This document shows, piece after piece, positions 16,067-24,102 of a stretch of DNA of 45,446 nt. The stretch lies in NCBI GenBank assembly GCA_027623235.1, contig JAQBVJ010000056.1, forward strand, positions 1 through 45,446, written 5' to 3'. The notes beneath the pieces were generated by a model that saw only the letters and a list, made by a program, of their open reading frames with translations, was not told the origin of the DNA and ran no database searches. Within the stretch, counting starts at the first letter, position 1. Each line of letters opens with the position of its first letter. This DNA comes from Planctomycetota bacterium. GTDB lineage: Bacteria > Planctomycetota > Planctomycetia > Planctomycetales > Planctomycetaceae. Made by a program: the position numbers and the translations under genes.

Positions 16067-17183
16067 GCTCAGATTTCAGATCCGCCGATTCCGGCTCCTT
16101 CACGAACCGTCGGATGTATTCCTGAGTCACGTCTTCCCGCCGCACATTTTCAGGCGGCGTGAACTGGAAAGCTGTTTCGTCGAGCGGGCCGTCCCACACG
16201 ACGTTGACGAAGTCGAGCGACACCAGCGGGCGAAAGCGGTTTGGCTGGGAGCCCTGTTTCAGATAAAGGATGCGTCGCGGAAACAGTTTGTCTTTCTGCA
16301 GGTAAAGCCGCACACGGTCGGGAATGTGCGCGGGCAGCGGAGCTCCCGGTCCACCGGCGAGCTCGTCGCGGAACTCCGGTTTCCAGACAGCGTCCATCAC
16401 AACCAGTCGAAGGCCGTCGACGTCCTGCTCGGCGACCCGTTCGAATTTGAGCGACTTCTGCAGCGAGGCGACAAGAGCCGGCAGGCCTCCGAAACCGAGT
16501 TCCACCAGCAGCAGATTCTGAGTCGACATGCCCGTCGAGCTGACGGCCCGTTCAATCTGACGAACGTTGCGACGCGTGACTCGTTGTTTCTCACCGATCT
16601 GTTGCCAGGTCCAGAGAATCTGGCCGTCGCAGACTTCCGTCATCTTGCCAGTCGTCTCACCCACCTGCACCTGACAGTCGAGCCGCAGTCGCAGGTTTGT
16701 GCCCTGCAGGTAGGTTCCCTTCATTCGGAACTGGTGCCCGCCCAGGGAGACCGTTTCCACCAGTTCGGCCCGGATGGATTCGTAAGAAATGAGCCGTTCG
16801 CGAGCGCGTTCGAGGATCTTCGTCGCCTCGTCAAGTGGCTGAACAGACCGGGAGATCGGCAGTGGCCCCAGCTCGTTGTCACGAGATTCGTGAGGCGAAA
16901 CGGGTTCGAATGGAGGGGTCGGCTCAAAGGGCGAGTTACGTTCGACCGCCGGATTCGGGCCAGGAATCAGGTTCCGATCCGCTCGGTTTGAGTCTTCGCG
17001 AAAGCCGATCTGGCGGACGGAAGCCCCGTTTGCCTCGACCCGCCCGGACTGAGACGACGTGGCCCCGCCACTCGACACCGCCTGTTCCACCTGCCCGGAC
17101 GAAAACACAGGCAGCACGCTTGCAGCGCAAAGCACTGTCAGCGTTAGGATTACGGCAAATGTTAAAGTGGGTCGACTCTGCAT
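16047..17183 (-). CDS. Exported LolA-like (lipoprotein-sorting fold) protein
   Basis: The product is 378 residues. The start at ATG 17183 gives a clear signal peptide (TFAVILTLTVLCAASVLPV); an in-frame upstream start at 17267 would add 28 unlikely residues. After a Pro/Ser-rich spacer, the region from about 125 reads ATKILERARERLISYESIRA, then FRMKGTYLQGTNLRLRLDCQ and VCDGQILWTWQQIGEKQRV. This is the pattern of LolA/LolB-like half-barrels that bind hydrophobic ligands. The C-terminal half contains VWKPEFRDELAGGPGAPL and RVRLYLQKDKLFPRRILYL. A role in handling lipids or lipoproteins in the periplasm is possible but unproven. The tail KSQRR and stop codon are encoded by a dispersed repeat. It is divergent from the three-gene lipoprotein operon. 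Confidence 0.8.
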   Translation of the reverse strand: MQSRPTLTFAVILTLTVLCAASVLPVFSSGQVEQAVSSGGATSSQSGRVEANGASVRQIGFREDSNRADRNLIPGPNPAVERNSPFEPTPPFEPVSPHESRDNELGPLPISRSVQPLDEATKILERARERLISYESIRAELVETVSLGGHQFRMKGTYLQGTNLRLRLDCQVQVGETTGKMTEVCDGQILWTWQQIGEKQRVTRRNVRQIERAVSSTGMSTQNLLLVELGFGGLPALVASLQKSLKFERVAEQDVDGLRLVVMDAVWKPEFRDELAGGPGAPLPAHIPDRVRLYLQKDKLFPRRILYLKQGSQPNRFRPLVSLDFVNVVWDGPLDETAFQFTPPENVRREDVTQEYIRRFVKEPESADLKSEPKSQRR

Positions 17184-17506
17184 GTTGTTCTGAAAATGCG
17201 GATTTTGCCAAAGATTCCGGCGTCGCGTTCCGAAGATAGAGGAAGCAGGTTTACCGCTCTGCCACAACGTGGAGCGGATTCGCCTCAGGATGGTCGGCAG
17301 CCGGGCACCGCGTCAGCGGAACGGCAGACAGTCTCTCATCTTAGGGCAACCTGTGGATTTTAGGTCGAGGTCGACGAACAGGTCGACGTCAAAAACTCTG
17401 CGTGAAATGCGAGGCGGGATCGGCTCAGCCAACTCTCGCCTGGCTCAACTGAAAACACTTTTGCCCGTGGTCGCGGTTTTTCCGCTCTGGTCGTGAGGAA
17501 TCAAGG
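17184..17506. promoter_or_regulatory. Divergent intergenic region upstream of lipoprotein operon
   Basis: These 323 bases lie between the divergent starts of the LolA-like gene and the lipoprotein operon. Beyond a GGTCGA-type repeated motif around 17362-17390 (GGTCGAGGTCGACGAACAGG), no recognisable regulatory element or RNA was found. An AGGAATCAAGG sequence just before 17507 provides the ribosome-binding site of the operon. Confidence 0.4.
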
Positions 17507-18664
17507 ATGAAACTCTATTTTCTGGCCCTTGGGACGCTGGTAGTCGTCTGCGTCGGCTGCCAGATCGACGGGCAGCAGATGGTCGACAACCAGGAGTACG
17601 TGGCACCGCCAGCTCAGCAGCTGGCCCATCCAGGGCCGATGGTTGATGGTCCTGGTCCGGGAGTCATGCCGATGATGGCTCCTCCGCCGGCCCGGTCTTT
17701 CCAGACTGAGTCGACTCAGGTCCGCTTCGTCGGTCCGGACGGAATGCACATCGGCTGGCACGCCGGACCCGGCTACGCGGAGAATCAGCTCTTCGCCCCG
17801 TCGCGGTACAACTTCGTCCAGGGAGCCACCTATCGGCTCAAGCTGACCAGCATTCCCGGCCGCGAGGGTCTGGTCCTCTACCCGACTCTGCAGATGTACC
17901 CGGCTCATCCGACAACGGATGCCTACCTGTCTCACAACAGTGTTCCGCTGGAAGTGACCGACGAAGACCTCGACCAGATCGAGAGCAACAACTTCGTCAC
18001 GAAGGTCATCTACCTGCCGGATCCCCGGTACCAGGAACTGGCCATCGCCGGTGTCGAGACACTTGTTTCGACAAAGCTTGATCCGGGTGTTGATCCGGTC
18101 GCCGAAGCTGAACGTCGCGGTACCGTGATGCTTGTTCTTCGCGTCGGAAACATGGACCTGGAAATGCCGAACGGACCGGACGCCGGTGATGGTGTCGTTC
18201 CGGGCGGAATCGAGCAGATTGGTTTCTGGCAGGCCGACGGCGAAGCCGGACAGCACATCCCGCCGTTTCCGATCAAAGTTCAGGGTGGCATGGGAGTTCC
18301 CGGCCCGATGATGGTTGGCGGTCCGGGTGGACCAGGCCGACCAGCCGTGAACCCGATCTCAGGCGTTGGCGGAATGCCCACCTGGGGAATGCCGATGACA
18401 TCGACACCGATCGGACTTCCTGGTCCTCCACACCTGCCACTTGGTCGCCCGGCCGGACTGCAGTCACACACGATTCGGAATCTCTCCGAACAGAACCTGC
18501 CGGCACCGACCGACCATCTGCTGATCGATGTGAAAACCAACCCAGGCATTCGCATGCCTAAACCGGTCAACCATATCGAGTACACCGAGACGCATCCGGT
18601 CTTCGCACCGGGTGAGGTGAGCTACCCGAAATGGTCACTTCCTGGCGGTGGATCCCGCCCGTAA
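17507..18664 (+). CDS. Putative lipoprotein, first gene of three-gene operon
   Basis: This 385-residue protein starts with a lipoprotein signal ([17 protein letters not shown], lipidated cysteine C18). A Pro/Met/Gly-rich stretch precedes a globular domain at about 65-225, which includes [40 protein letters not shown] and [16 protein letters not shown]. The rest is Gly/Pro/Met-rich ([17 protein letters not shown]) and probably disordered. The globular domain resembles that of the next gene, so the two are paralogues. No known catalytic motif is present. It is likely an outer- or inner-membrane-anchored surface or periplasmic structural protein. The function is unknown. Confidence 0.85.
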   Translation: MKLYFLALGTLVVVCVGCQIDGQQMVDNQEYVAPPAQQLAHPGPMVDGPGPGVMPMMAPPPARSFQTESTQVRFVGPDGMHIGWHAGPGYAENQLFAPSRYNFVQGATYRLKLTSIPGREGLVLYPTLQMYPAHPTTDAYLSHNSVPLEVTDEDLDQIESNNFVTKVIYLPDPRYQELAIAGVETLVSTKLDPGVDPVAEAERRGTVMLVLRVGNMDLEMPNGPDAGDGVVPGGIEQIGFWQADGEAGQHIPPFPIKVQGGMGVPGPMMVGGPGGPGRPAVNPISGVGGMPTWGMPMTSTPIGLPGPPHLPLGRPAGLQSHTIRNLSEQNLPAPTDHLLIDVKTNPGIRMPKPVNHIEYTETHPVFAPGEVSYPKWSLPGGGSRP

Positions 18665-18940
18665 TTGACGCCCGCAGGACGGACGCCCATGTCCGTCCTG
18701 CAAACCTTTTCGATTGAGACGTTCTCCTTACGACCAGATGGAGGTGGCCCGGCGGTCGGCCGGGCCACCACTCCATCGGCCTCGACGATCCGCAACACAA
18801 GTGACAAAGAAAACGAAGACCGGACTTCTTCCTCTTCGTTTCCTTCGTTCCTTCTGTTCGATCAGTCAGGTCGAGCTCGAAGCAGTAACCCCATCCTCAT
18901 GCCGTCCGGCAATCGATCTCTCGCCAGGAAGCACCTCTTC

Positions 18941-19843
18941 ATGAGGTCTCACAATCTCCAACCCGGCCTCCAACCCGGCAAACTGCGAGCCCTGCTGGCT
19001 GTCCTTGTGATCGCCGTTGCGGCGCCGCACGCTCATTCGCAGATCGTGCCGCAGCACGAACGCCACACGCCGCTCAGTCAATGGCAGACGCCAGGCACGG
19101 CTGCCGGAATGGCTCAGATGGCCGGCAAAGGCGACCCGTCGTATTTTCAGCCAGTGCGAGTCATCCTCGACGGCGAAGGCGACGTGAGTGTCTATCACAG
19201 CCGCCCGGCGACGCCGTTCAAACAGACTTCGCCCGCTCAGTTCGGAGTCCTTGTCGGACACATGCACCGGCTGAAAATCGACAACATTCCAGACCTCCCC
19301 GGTGTTGAGCTGTTTCCGACGATCGAGATCCTCGACCGGCTGCATCCGCCGCGCGGTCAGAAACACAACTTCCCGATCCTGATCCACATCGATCAGCGGG
19401 ACATCGATCTCGCCCTGGCCGGGAACCTGGTCACGCGAGTTGTGTATCTCGAACAGCCACAGCTCGCCGCCCCGTTCGAGCTCGACGAGTCCACGCGGGC
19501 GCGAGACCTCGACAAGAAGGAAAACGCGATGGCTCAAGCCGATCGCTACGGCCGACCGATGGTCATCGTCCGGCTCGGTGGCCGGCTTCCCTCGGCACAC
19601 GGCGAGCCGGAACGCTTCTGGGGATCCGGCGGACCGGTTTCGCTTTCGAAGTCGCTGGTCATTGCCGAAACCGAAGTGAAGCCCCAGGCCGTCTACGGTT
19701 TCGGTCCGCAGTCACGCCGCACTCCCATCCAGCAGACACCGATCGGCGACGGACGACTGCTTCCCGTCGCTACTCAGCAGGAACCACTCCGACTCCCACC
19801 CGAGGGCTCGACCGCTCCTCGTCGAAAGGCGAGCCAGCAATGA
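18941..19843 (+). CDS. Exported protein, paralogue of the upstream lipoprotein
   Basis: The product is 300 residues. The start ATG 18941 lies 9 bases after AGGAAG and gives a signal peptide (LRALLAVLVIAVAAPHAHSQ). An ATG at 18899 is possible, and the frame is open back to 18665, but that translation looks non-coding. The core reads HMHRLKIDNIPDLPGVELFP, then ILIHIDQRDIDLALAGNLVT and RVVYLEQPQLA. This aligns with [19 protein letters not shown] and [13 protein letters not shown] of the preceding protein, so both share one domain. Its stop overlaps the next start by 4 bases (ATGA), indicating translational coupling. The function is unknown. Confidence 0.82.
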   Translation: MRSHNLQPGLQPGKLRALLAVLVIAVAAPHAHSQIVPQHERHTPLSQWQTPGTAAGMAQMAGKGDPSYFQPVRVILDGEGDVSVYHSRPATPFKQTSPAQFGVLVGHMHRLKIDNIPDLPGVELFPTIEILDRLHPPRGQKHNFPILIHIDQRDIDLALAGNLVTRVVYLEQPQLAAPFELDESTRARDLDKKENAMAQADRYGRPMVIVRLGGRLPSAHGEPERFWGSGGPVSLSKSLVIAETEVKPQAVYGFGPQSRRTPIQQTPIGDGRLLPVATQQEPLRLPPEGSTAPRRKASQQ

Positions 19844-21267
19844 CGATGACTCATAAAAAAATCCGCTGCGTCGTGACGCTCACAGCCGCCGCGTTGTCGA
19901 GCCTCGCCGGATGTCGAACTCCGCAATCCGTATCGAGTATCCAGAACGAAAACTTCTACGAACGCGCCGAGGCGAGATCTCTCGCCGACAAGGCTGAGGA
20001 AGCGGTCTCGGAATCACCGTCCAGGAAATCCGCCGAGCCCGGCAGAATTCTCCTCGCCAATTCCGAACAAGGCGAACCGGCGTCCAGACAAACGGCAGAT
20101 TTTTCCGACGCCGATGAAGGCGCCGATGAAAATGTTGGAGGGGGAGCCGACGGTGTGGCTCGGTTATTGCCGCCAGCTTTGGCAGCGAACCGAGCCGCGC
20201 CGGCAGGCTCCGCCAGGCGACCGCACATTTCTCCCGTCGTCGACGATGCCCGGCCAGTGACGTTCTCGCAGGCCGAACCGCGGATGCCCGTTCAGGATGA
20301 CGGCTCGCCGATCCACGATCCGAGTGCCAGCTGGGTGACCGGCGGCGACCACGATCGTTACCCCGACGAGTTCATTCTCGACGGCGGCGACCGCGACTAC
20401 CCGGTCCATTACGACGCCTACCATCGCCTGGGCCTCGACACGGAAGACACCGTCGCCGAGTTCCGCGATTCCGACGGCAAGCCGAGAACTCAACCAACAA
20501 ATCGAGTCGCGATTTACGGACCACGATTCGGCTCGGTCCGCTCGGTGACCACGCCCAGCGGCGACGTCCAGATCGCCCGCGTGGCCGGTATGCAGGACCG
20601 CGTTGTCGATTCCGGAGTCGGCACGCGAGTCGGCCCCGACGACTACACGAGAAATGACAAACTCCGTGGCGTCCAGACTCGATCGCGAGCCGGCGGCGTC
20701 GAAACCCGCGAATGGGAACGAGGCGTCTTCAACACCTCCCGCCTGGTCGCACATCTGAAACTTCTCAACCTTCGCCAGGACCTGAGCTACTGGACGCAGG
20801 GCAAACTGGAGCAGTCTGACAAGGCCCGCCTGGCCTACGGAATCGACGCGGCTCTGTTGTGGACCCGCAACGAGAACCCGGTCGTGACCGCACAGATCGA
20901 ATCGGCCGGCCAGGTCGAAGTGAAATTCCGAGCGGCCGAAATGGTCGGCACCGAACCGGAAGAAAACGAACCGGGTCGACTGAAGGTCCTCAAACTGGCC
21001 GACCGCAAAACCGCTCAGCCCGGCGACACGATCACCTTCGTCATCCGCTACGACAACTACGGCGAGCGGCCACTGCATGACCTGCGACTGGTCGACAACC
21101 TGACGCCACGACTGGAGTACATCGAAGACTCCGCGACGTCCGATCGGGCCGGCGAGATCAACGTCGTCGACAACGAAGAAGGCAGCCTGGTCCTGACCTT
21201 CAAACTCGACAAACCCCTCCCCGGAAAAACCGGCGGAGTCGTCACCTTCCAGTGCAAAGTCCGCTGA
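19840..21267 (+). CDS. Lipoprotein with C-terminal DUF11 (CARDB-like) repeat
   Basis: This 475-residue protein has a lipoprotein signal (CVVTLTAAALSSLAGC, cysteine about residue 25). A long acidic, low-complexity middle region follows, then a conserved block (RVAIYGPRFGSVRSVTTPSG, VFNTSRLVAHLKLLNLRQD). The last 90 residues form a DUF11/conserved-repeat domain: KTAQPGDTITFVIRYDNYGE, LRLVDNLTPRLEYIEDSA and GGVVTFQCKVR. DUF11 domains are immunoglobulin-like and occur in large surface proteins of planctomycetes. With its two upstream neighbours it probably forms an envelope complex. The TGA stop lies inside a 16-base tandem repeat. Confidence 0.87.
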   Translation: MTMTHKKIRCVVTLTAAALSSLAGCRTPQSVSSIQNENFYERAEARSLADKAEEAVSESPSRKSAEPGRILLANSEQGEPASRQTADFSDADEGADENVGGGADGVARLLPPALAANRAAPAGSARRPHISPVVDDARPVTFSQAEPRMPVQDDGSPIHDPSASWVTGGDHDRYPDEFILDGGDRDYPVHYDAYHRLGLDTEDTVAEFRDSDGKPRTQPTNRVAIYGPRFGSVRSVTTPSGDVQIARVAGMQDRVVDSGVGTRVGPDDYTRNDKLRGVQTRSRAGGVETREWERGVFNTSRLVAHLKLLNLRQDLSYWTQGKLEQSDKARLAYGIDAALLWTRNENPVVTAQIESAGQVEVKFRAAEMVGTEPEENEPGRLKVLKLADRKTAQPGDTITFVIRYDNYGERPLHDLRLVDNLTPRLEYIEDSATSDRAGEINVVDNEEGSLVLTFKLDKPLPGKTGGVVTFQCKVR

Positions 21268-21370
21268 GAGTTTAACCCGCTGAGAGTTTAACCCGCTGAG
21301 CGTTTAACCCGTGGCCAAAGGCCAGGTCGAATGCCGGAAGCAGCATCTTGCCTCCGGCGACGGGTTAAAC
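21263..21370. repeat. Tandem 16-mer and nested palindrome between convergent genes
   Basis: Three copies of GCTGAGAGTTTAACCC (the third with one change) run from 21263 to 21310. The last GTTTAACCCG (21302-21311) pairs with CGGGTTAAAC at 21361-21370. Between them are two further hairpins, TGGCC/GGCCA (21312-21324) and GCCGGA/TCCGGC (21333-21358). The structure would fold like a small three-way junction. It lies between the DUF11 gene and the convergent DUF1501 gene. Confidence 0.8.
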
Positions 21371-21381
21371 GGGATTTGATT

Positions 21382-22797
21382 TCAAAACAGCTCGGTAATC
21401 GCCGAGCCTTCCGGCAGCAGGTTGTACGGCCGGTTTTGACGATCTCTGGCTTCGAGATCGTGGATGCCCATGGCGTGGTAGACCGTCTTTGTCACGTCGG
21501 CTGGCATGATCGGGTTGTCGGCCGGGTACTCGCCGACGCGGTCGCTGGTGCCGTAGGTCTGGCCGCCTCGAATGCCGCCTCCCGCAAGGACATCCGTCAG
21601 GATGTGGGTCCAGTGGTCGCGGCCGGCTCCTTCGACACCGCCGGATCGAGGGTCGCCGATTTTCGGTTTGCGACCCATCTCGCTGGTGATCATCAGAAGC
21701 GTCTCGTCGAGCATGCCTCGATCGGCCAGGTCCTCAACCAGCGCCGAGAAGCTCCGGTCGAAAATCGGCAGCAGGTTGTCCTTGAGGCACGCGAAATTGC
21801 TGCCGTGCGTGTCCCAGCTTCCGGCACTCTTACACTTCTTCGCGGTGGGCGAGCCGATGCCCTCGCCCAGCCAGAAGACCGTGATGAACGGCACGCCAGC
21901 TTCGGCGAGTCGTCGCGCCAGCAGGAGGCTCATTCCGTTGATCGATTCTCCGTATCGTTTCCGGACGGCTTCCGGTTCCTGAGCGACGTCGAACGCGTTG
22001 GCCGTTCCGGTTGAGGCGAGCAGAGAAATCGCCCGCTCCTGCTGCTGAGTCCACGTTCGGGTCACAGCCGACTGTTCGAACTGGTAGCGCGCCTCGTCGA
22101 TTGCGCCGAGCAGTTCCCGTCGTGCGGTTAGTCGCGGGCCATCGATGCCGGCTTGAAGCTGCAGCGACGGCGCCTGAAATTTCAGCGGCTCTTCATGCGT
22201 CCCGGACAGGTACAGCGGATCGTGCTCGACTCCGAGCCGCGCGGCGAACTGCCCCGGTCGCGTGTACGGCTTGCGGCTGGGCGAGTGCGGCAGCGTGATC
22301 GCGTTCGGCAGAAATTCGTGGCGAGGTCGCTTCGCCCCGACGACGCTTCCCATGAACGGCCAGTCGTCGGGAAACGGCGTGCGGTTGTTGCCGAGCGTCC
22401 GGAAGCTCAGGTCCGGCACGTGCCCGGTCAGGTTGTGGTAGTAACCGGCGTGGTGGTCGTTCGTGTTGACGGTGGCTCCGACGGAATTCAACAGAGCGAT
22501 GTGGTGAGCCTGTTGTGCCAGCATCGGAAGATGCTCACTGAGCATCACCCCGGGAGCACTTGTGGCGATGGGCTCAAACGGCCCGCGATATTCACGCGGC
22601 GCTTTCGGTTTTAAATCCCACATATCGATGTGAGAAGCTCCGCCGCAAAGAAAGAAGAGGATCGTCGACTTCGCCGTGCCGCCAGCAGAATTCCGGCCAG
22701 TCGATTCCGCCGCCAGAGACGCTCCGACCGGCAGACCGGCGATCCCCGTCGCCGAGGCGGCCAGAAATGTGCGACGAGTGGCAATGTGTGGTGTCAT
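21382..22797 (-). CDS. DUF1501 domain protein, Tat-exported
   Basis: The product is 471 residues. The start is set at ATG 22797; 13 extra codons are open upstream but do not improve the signal. The N-terminus carries a twin-arginine signal (ATRRTFLAASATGIAGLPVG), so it is exported folded. DUF1501 belongs to the alkaline phosphatase/sulfatase-like superfamily. Visible family motifs are FLCGGASHIDMWDLKPKAP, HHAGYYHNLTGH, PFITVFWLGEG, SWDTHGSNFACLKDNLLP and MITSEMGRKPKI, plus GRDHWTHILTDVLAGGGI. In planctomycetes these genes usually pair with a DUF1549/DUF1553 gene; none is adjacent here (one lies at 42896). The specific substrate is unknown. Confidence 0.93.
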   Translation of the reverse strand: MTPHIATRRTFLAASATGIAGLPVGASLAAESTGRNSAGGTAKSTILFFLCGGASHIDMWDLKPKAPREYRGPFEPIATSAPGVMLSEHLPMLAQQAHHIALLNSVGATVNTNDHHAGYYHNLTGHVPDLSFRTLGNNRTPFPDDWPFMGSVVGAKRPRHEFLPNAITLPHSPSRKPYTRPGQFAARLGVEHDPLYLSGTHEEPLKFQAPSLQLQAGIDGPRLTARRELLGAIDEARYQFEQSAVTRTWTQQQERAISLLASTGTANAFDVAQEPEAVRKRYGESINGMSLLLARRLAEAGVPFITVFWLGEGIGSPTAKKCKSAGSWDTHGSNFACLKDNLLPIFDRSFSALVEDLADRGMLDETLLMITSEMGRKPKIGDPRSGGVEGAGRDHWTHILTDVLAGGGIRGGQTYGTSDRVGEYPADNPIMPADVTKTVYHAMGIHDLEARDRQNRPYNLLPEGSAITELF

Positions 22798-22915
22798 AAA
22801 GCTCGGTCCGTTGTGCTGAGTGCGCCTTTGCGTCATCCGTCAGTTATCATCGGCTTCTATTGTCGGTAATTCGGGCGATCTCGCAACGCCCGGTTCGTCA
22901 GCAGGAGTCAGAAGA

Positions 22916-23464
22916 ATGCAGGACCGCGAAATCCTCGTCGGCGTGACCGGTGGAATCGCCGCGTACAAGACGGCGGATCTGGTGAGCAAGCTCGTTCAGG
23001 CCGGCGCGAAAGTCACCGTGGCGATGACGGAAGCCGCCACGAAATTCGTTGGCCCGACCACGTTTGAGGCACTCACCAATCGACCGGTTTACCGATCGAT
23101 GTTCCAGCCGGTCGAGCATCCTCAGGGCGAGCACATCGGCCTTGCGCGTCGAGCGGAACTTTACGTCGTCGCACCGGCCACGGCCGATTTTATTGCGAGT
23201 GCCGCGTCCGGCCGAGCCGAGAGCCTTGTCACAACCCTCGCCCTGACTGTGACCTGCCCGATCCTGGTCGCCCCCGCGATGAACACGGAAATGTGGAACA
23301 AGCCGCCGGTCCAGCGCAACCTGAAACAGCTTGAGGAAGACGGCCTGCACATCATTCAGCCGGGTGACGGATGGTTGAGCTGCGGACAGATCGGTCCTGG
23401 AAGAATGGCGGAGCCGGCCGAATTGCTGCAGCGGATTCGCGAGCTCCTTCACGTGGCCACGTAA
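22916..23464 (+). CDS. coaC: Phosphopantothenoylcysteine decarboxylase-type flavoprotein (CoaC)
   Basis: The product is 182 residues. ATG 22916 follows CAGGAG at good spacing; the open frame before it is not conserved. It is an HFCD-family flavoprotein, which decarboxylates phosphopantothenoylcysteine to phosphopantetheine in CoA synthesis using FMN. Motifs: VGVTGGIAAYKTADLVSKL at the N-terminus, FVGPTTFEALT, the histidine region HPQGEHIGLARRAEL, VVAPATADFIASAASG, LVAPAMNTEMWNKP, and the substrate-clamp CGQIGPGRMAEP with its cysteine. The CoaB synthetase domain normally fused in bacterial CoaBC is absent, so CoaB must be encoded elsewhere. It is the first gene of an operon with pqiA and an amidohydrolase. 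Confidence 0.9.
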   Translation: MQDREILVGVTGGIAAYKTADLVSKLVQAGAKVTVAMTEAATKFVGPTTFEALTNRPVYRSMFQPVEHPQGEHIGLARRAELYVVAPATADFIASAASGRAESLVTTLALTVTCPILVAPAMNTEMWNKPPVQRNLKQLEEDGLHIIQPGDGWLSCGQIGPGRMAEPAELLQRIRELLHVAT

Positions 23465-23514
23465 GCAATACCCGGCCGCTCGACTAAATCAGCGCTTTCC
23501 TTCAGGGTGCATCG

Positions 23515-24102
23515 ATGCACAAATCCTGCCACTGCTGCGGGTTGATCCACGCCGTTCCGAAACTCGAGGTCGGACAGATTGCCGAGTGCACTCGCTGCCA
23601 GTCCACGATCACTCGCCCCGGAGCTGACGATCGCTCTTCCGCCCGGACAGCCGCAGCCGCGCTGGGAGCGTTCTTCCTGTTCTGGCCGGCGATCCTGTTG
23701 CCGATTCTTCAGGTCGAACGGCTCGGCCATCGCAGCGCGTCGAGCGTCCTCATCGGGACGTTCGAATTAATTTCGCACGGCAGCTGGTTCATCGGCGGAG
23801 TTGTGCTGCTGTTTTCCGTTGTGTTTCCGCTGGTGAAAATCGTGATGCTGATCGAACTGAGTCTGCTCAACCTGCTCCACAAAAAGCACCGCTCGCTGAC
23901 GTACCACATCATGGAATACGCCGGAAAGTGGAGCATGATGGACGTCATGCTGCTGGCGTTTCTGGTGATGCTGATCAAGCTGGGAAACATGGTCCACTTC
24001 GAATTCGGCCCGGCGGTGATCGCGTTTGTGCTGTGCGTCGCGATGAGCCTGTTCGCCTCGATGAGCTTCGACCCGCACTCCATCTGGAGCGAAGATGAGT
24101 GA
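23515..24102 (+). CDS. pqiA: PqiA-type integral membrane protein
   Basis: This is a 195-residue protein with one PqiA domain. The N-terminal 35 residues form a zinc-ribbon-like segment (CHCC at 5-8, CTRC at 25-28). Four membrane segments follow: AALGAFFLFWPAILLPIL, WFIGGVVLLFSVVFPLVKI, VMLLAFLVMLIKLG and AVIAFVLCVAMSLFASMSF. E. coli PqiA has two such domains and works with PqiB in lipid movement across the envelope; this protein has a single domain and no MCE partner nearby. It starts 50 bases after coaC and its end overlaps the next gene by 8 bases. Confidence 0.85.
   Translation: MHKSCHCCGLIHAVPKLEVGQIAECTRCQSTITRPGADDRSSARTAAAALGAFFLFWPAILLPILQVERLGHRSASSVLIGTFELISHGSWFIGGVVLLFSVVFPLVKIVMLIELSLLNLLHKKHRSLTYHIMEYAGKWSMMDVMLLAFLVMLIKLGNMVHFEFGPAVIAFVLCVAMSLFASMSFDPHSIWSEDE

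Noticed and set aside
20164..21078. 304-codon minus-strand frame opposite the DUF11 lipoprotein
   Set aside because: Val/Ala/Gly-rich antisense shadow with no recognisable motif.
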